Position numbers and translations under genes: made by a program | NCBI GenBank assembly: GCA_033763635.1 | Contig: JANRKG010000109.1 | Coordinates: forward strand, 1 to 6,689 | Direction: 5' to 3' | Length of the DNA: 6,689 nt | From: JANRKG01 sp033763635 | GTDB taxonomy: Bacteria; Cyanobacteriota; Cyanobacteriia; GCF-001939115 | Part shown: positions 5,807 to 6,689 of the stretch, in pieces | Layout of the letters: every line of letters begins with the position of its first letter | Numbering within the stretch: the first letter of the stretch is position 1 | Notes under the pieces: model-generated | The model's input: the letters and a program-made list of their open reading frames with translations, nothing else | What the model was told of the DNA's origin: nothing | Databases searched by the model: none

Positions 5807-5870
5807 GACGATCGCCCGTGAATTACAACAGCACAAAATCCCTGCCTTTAAATTGCCATATTTTTTGGCT

Positions 5871-6689
5871 CTAAGGAGTTTTCTTGTTGTCTTCCCATCG
5901 AAACGTGGATAACTGAGCCATCGGACAGGCAAATTCTAAACGGCAGAGGGGCTGACCCGCCTGTAAGGTGCAGGATTGACTACTGTAGTTCGAGAGCGTG
6001 ATGGAGGCTTCATAACTTTTCAGGTCTTCAGACAATACATACCGCAGACGATTGGTAATTCCCCAGGTGGCGGTTAAACCTTGATGGGCTTTCAAAGATT
6101 TTCCTAACTGGACCCGCGTTGTCACCGGAATCACCCGCCATTCAAACCCAAGACGACAAATGATAGATTGTCCTGGTGAGAGGGTGATCTCGTTAAAACG
6201 CTTGAGTTGGTAAAAGTTTTGCTCTCCCTCGGTGACAGGGATGAGAAAGTGGCGCGTCAACCAGCAAGTGAGAGTCACGGGCACTACTGTTTGATCCAGG
6301 CTATTGCGGGGAGGAGATTGCAAAACCTTTAATTCGGGAGAACGGATCAGGTGGGGTAGTTTGGTAAAAGGGGTCGTATCGTGAAACAAACTGTCTTCGG
6401 GCAGGAAGGGCGAATCGGAAGCCTGGGTCGTCGGTCCAACGATCTCGATCGGCTCCAGATCCGGAGGGTAATTCAAGTTAGCAGAGAAGGAAAGCTGCAA
6501 ATCCTCCGTTTCCCCTGGAGGACGGGGCACCGCTAAGGGATCTCCCTCCGTTATCAACGGTTCCAGGGGTTGCAGAACAGTACGCTTTAATTTGGGAAGT
6601 TCCCGCACTAATTCTTCCGAGAAGATAGAAACTCGCTCCACACTGGGGGCTTCGGGAGGATTTACCGAGAGGTCAATGGGGGAGGGCCG
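5871..6689 (-). CDS. Unknown protein, 5' truncated; C-terminal region resembles the dUTPase/dCTP deaminase fold
   Basis: The frame stays open to the right edge, so the start lies outside; 272 residues are visible. The GTG at 6641 is not a convincing start. The first ~130 residues are proline- and glutamate-rich and look disordered. The last ~110 follow the layout of dCTP deaminase/dUTPase proteins: LSPGQSIIC (like the family's PGE), FEWRVIP (like ExVxLP), QLGKSLKAHQGLTATWGI (where the family has GRSSxxRxGL), SITLSNYSSQ (like itLEl.N) and LQAGQPLCRLEF (like L..Gm.igQl.F). The glutamate expected in the LE motif is serine here, and the SS motif is not kept. If the fold is right, the protein is probably not a nucleotide hydrolase and may have a structural or binding role. 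The fold assignment is inference from pattern only. The rhodanese start is 64 bp downstream. Confidence 0.75.
   Translation of the reverse strand, partial: RPSPIDLSVNPPEAPSVERVSIFSEELVRELPKLKRTVLQPLEPLITEGDPLAVPRPPGETEDLQLSFSANLNYPPDLEPIEIVGPTTQASDSPFLPEDSLFHDTTPFTKLPHLIRSPELKVLQSPPRNSLDQTVVPVTLTCWLTRHFLIPVTEGEQNFYQLKRFNEITLSPGQSIICRLGFEWRVIPVTTRVQLGKSLKAHQGLTATWGITNRLRYVLSEDLKSYEASITLSNYSSQSCTLQAGQPLCRLEFACPMAQLSTFRWEDNKKTP

Noticed and set aside
5807..5870. Terminator in the gap before the rhodanese gene
   Set aside because: The only inverted repeat (GCCA...TGGC) has a four-base stem, too weak to call.
5447..5932. Longer rhodanese start at 5932
   Set aside because: It would overlap the preceding gene by about 60 bp and adds a basic, Cys-rich stretch not seen in the family; ATG 5806 starts just before the domain.

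Overview
The window most likely comes from a cyanobacterium. The grounds are the many CGATCG cores (22 by hand count, the core of the cyanobacterial HIP1 repeat), heptanucleotide tandem repeats in an intergenic region, and several proteins of recognisably cyanobacterial type: a rhodanese with a CHHGMRS loop, a small two-helix membrane protein next to recJ, and a winged-helix protein directly behind recJ. Genus cannot be read from the sequence. No tRNA, rRNA, CRISPR array or transposase gene was found.

Left part (1-1420): the window opens inside the end of a hybrid sensor histidine kinase (+ strand; end of the ATPase domain, receiver domain, unassigned C-terminal tail). It converges on an unrecognised 178-residue gene (- strand). 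Between them lies a 103-bp element with imperfect terminal inverted repeats, flanked by TA duplications within a restored CTAG site, as expected for a non-autonomous IS630/Tc1-mariner-type MITE. Its right end supplies the last nine codons and the stop of the unknown gene.

Middle (1421-2584): a divergent intergenic region of about 245 bp carries three short heptamer arrays and a small dyad. It leads into a complete arginase/deacetylase-fold enzyme of the histone deacetylase family, with all expected zinc and catalytic residues.

Right part (2553-6689, all - strand): in transcription order, a 5'-truncated unknown protein whose C-terminal region resembles the dUTPase/dCTP deaminase fold in layout, a single-domain rhodanese, a small membrane protein, the single-strand DNA exonuclease RecJ, and a winged-helix protein whose GTG start overlaps the recJ stop (TAGTG). 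Membrane protein, recJ and winged-helix gene are packed tightly enough to be one operon; rhodanese lies 61 bp and the unknown gene a further 64 bp upstream. The last gene runs 32 bp into the 3' end of the deacetylase gene from the opposite strand.

RecJ (recombination and mismatch repair) with its coupled winged-helix partner is the clearest functional pair. The rest looks like ordinary cyanobacterial chromosome. The most informative oddities are the MITE that rewrote a C-terminus and the recJ/winged-helix junction, which carries a 12-bp tandem duplication.
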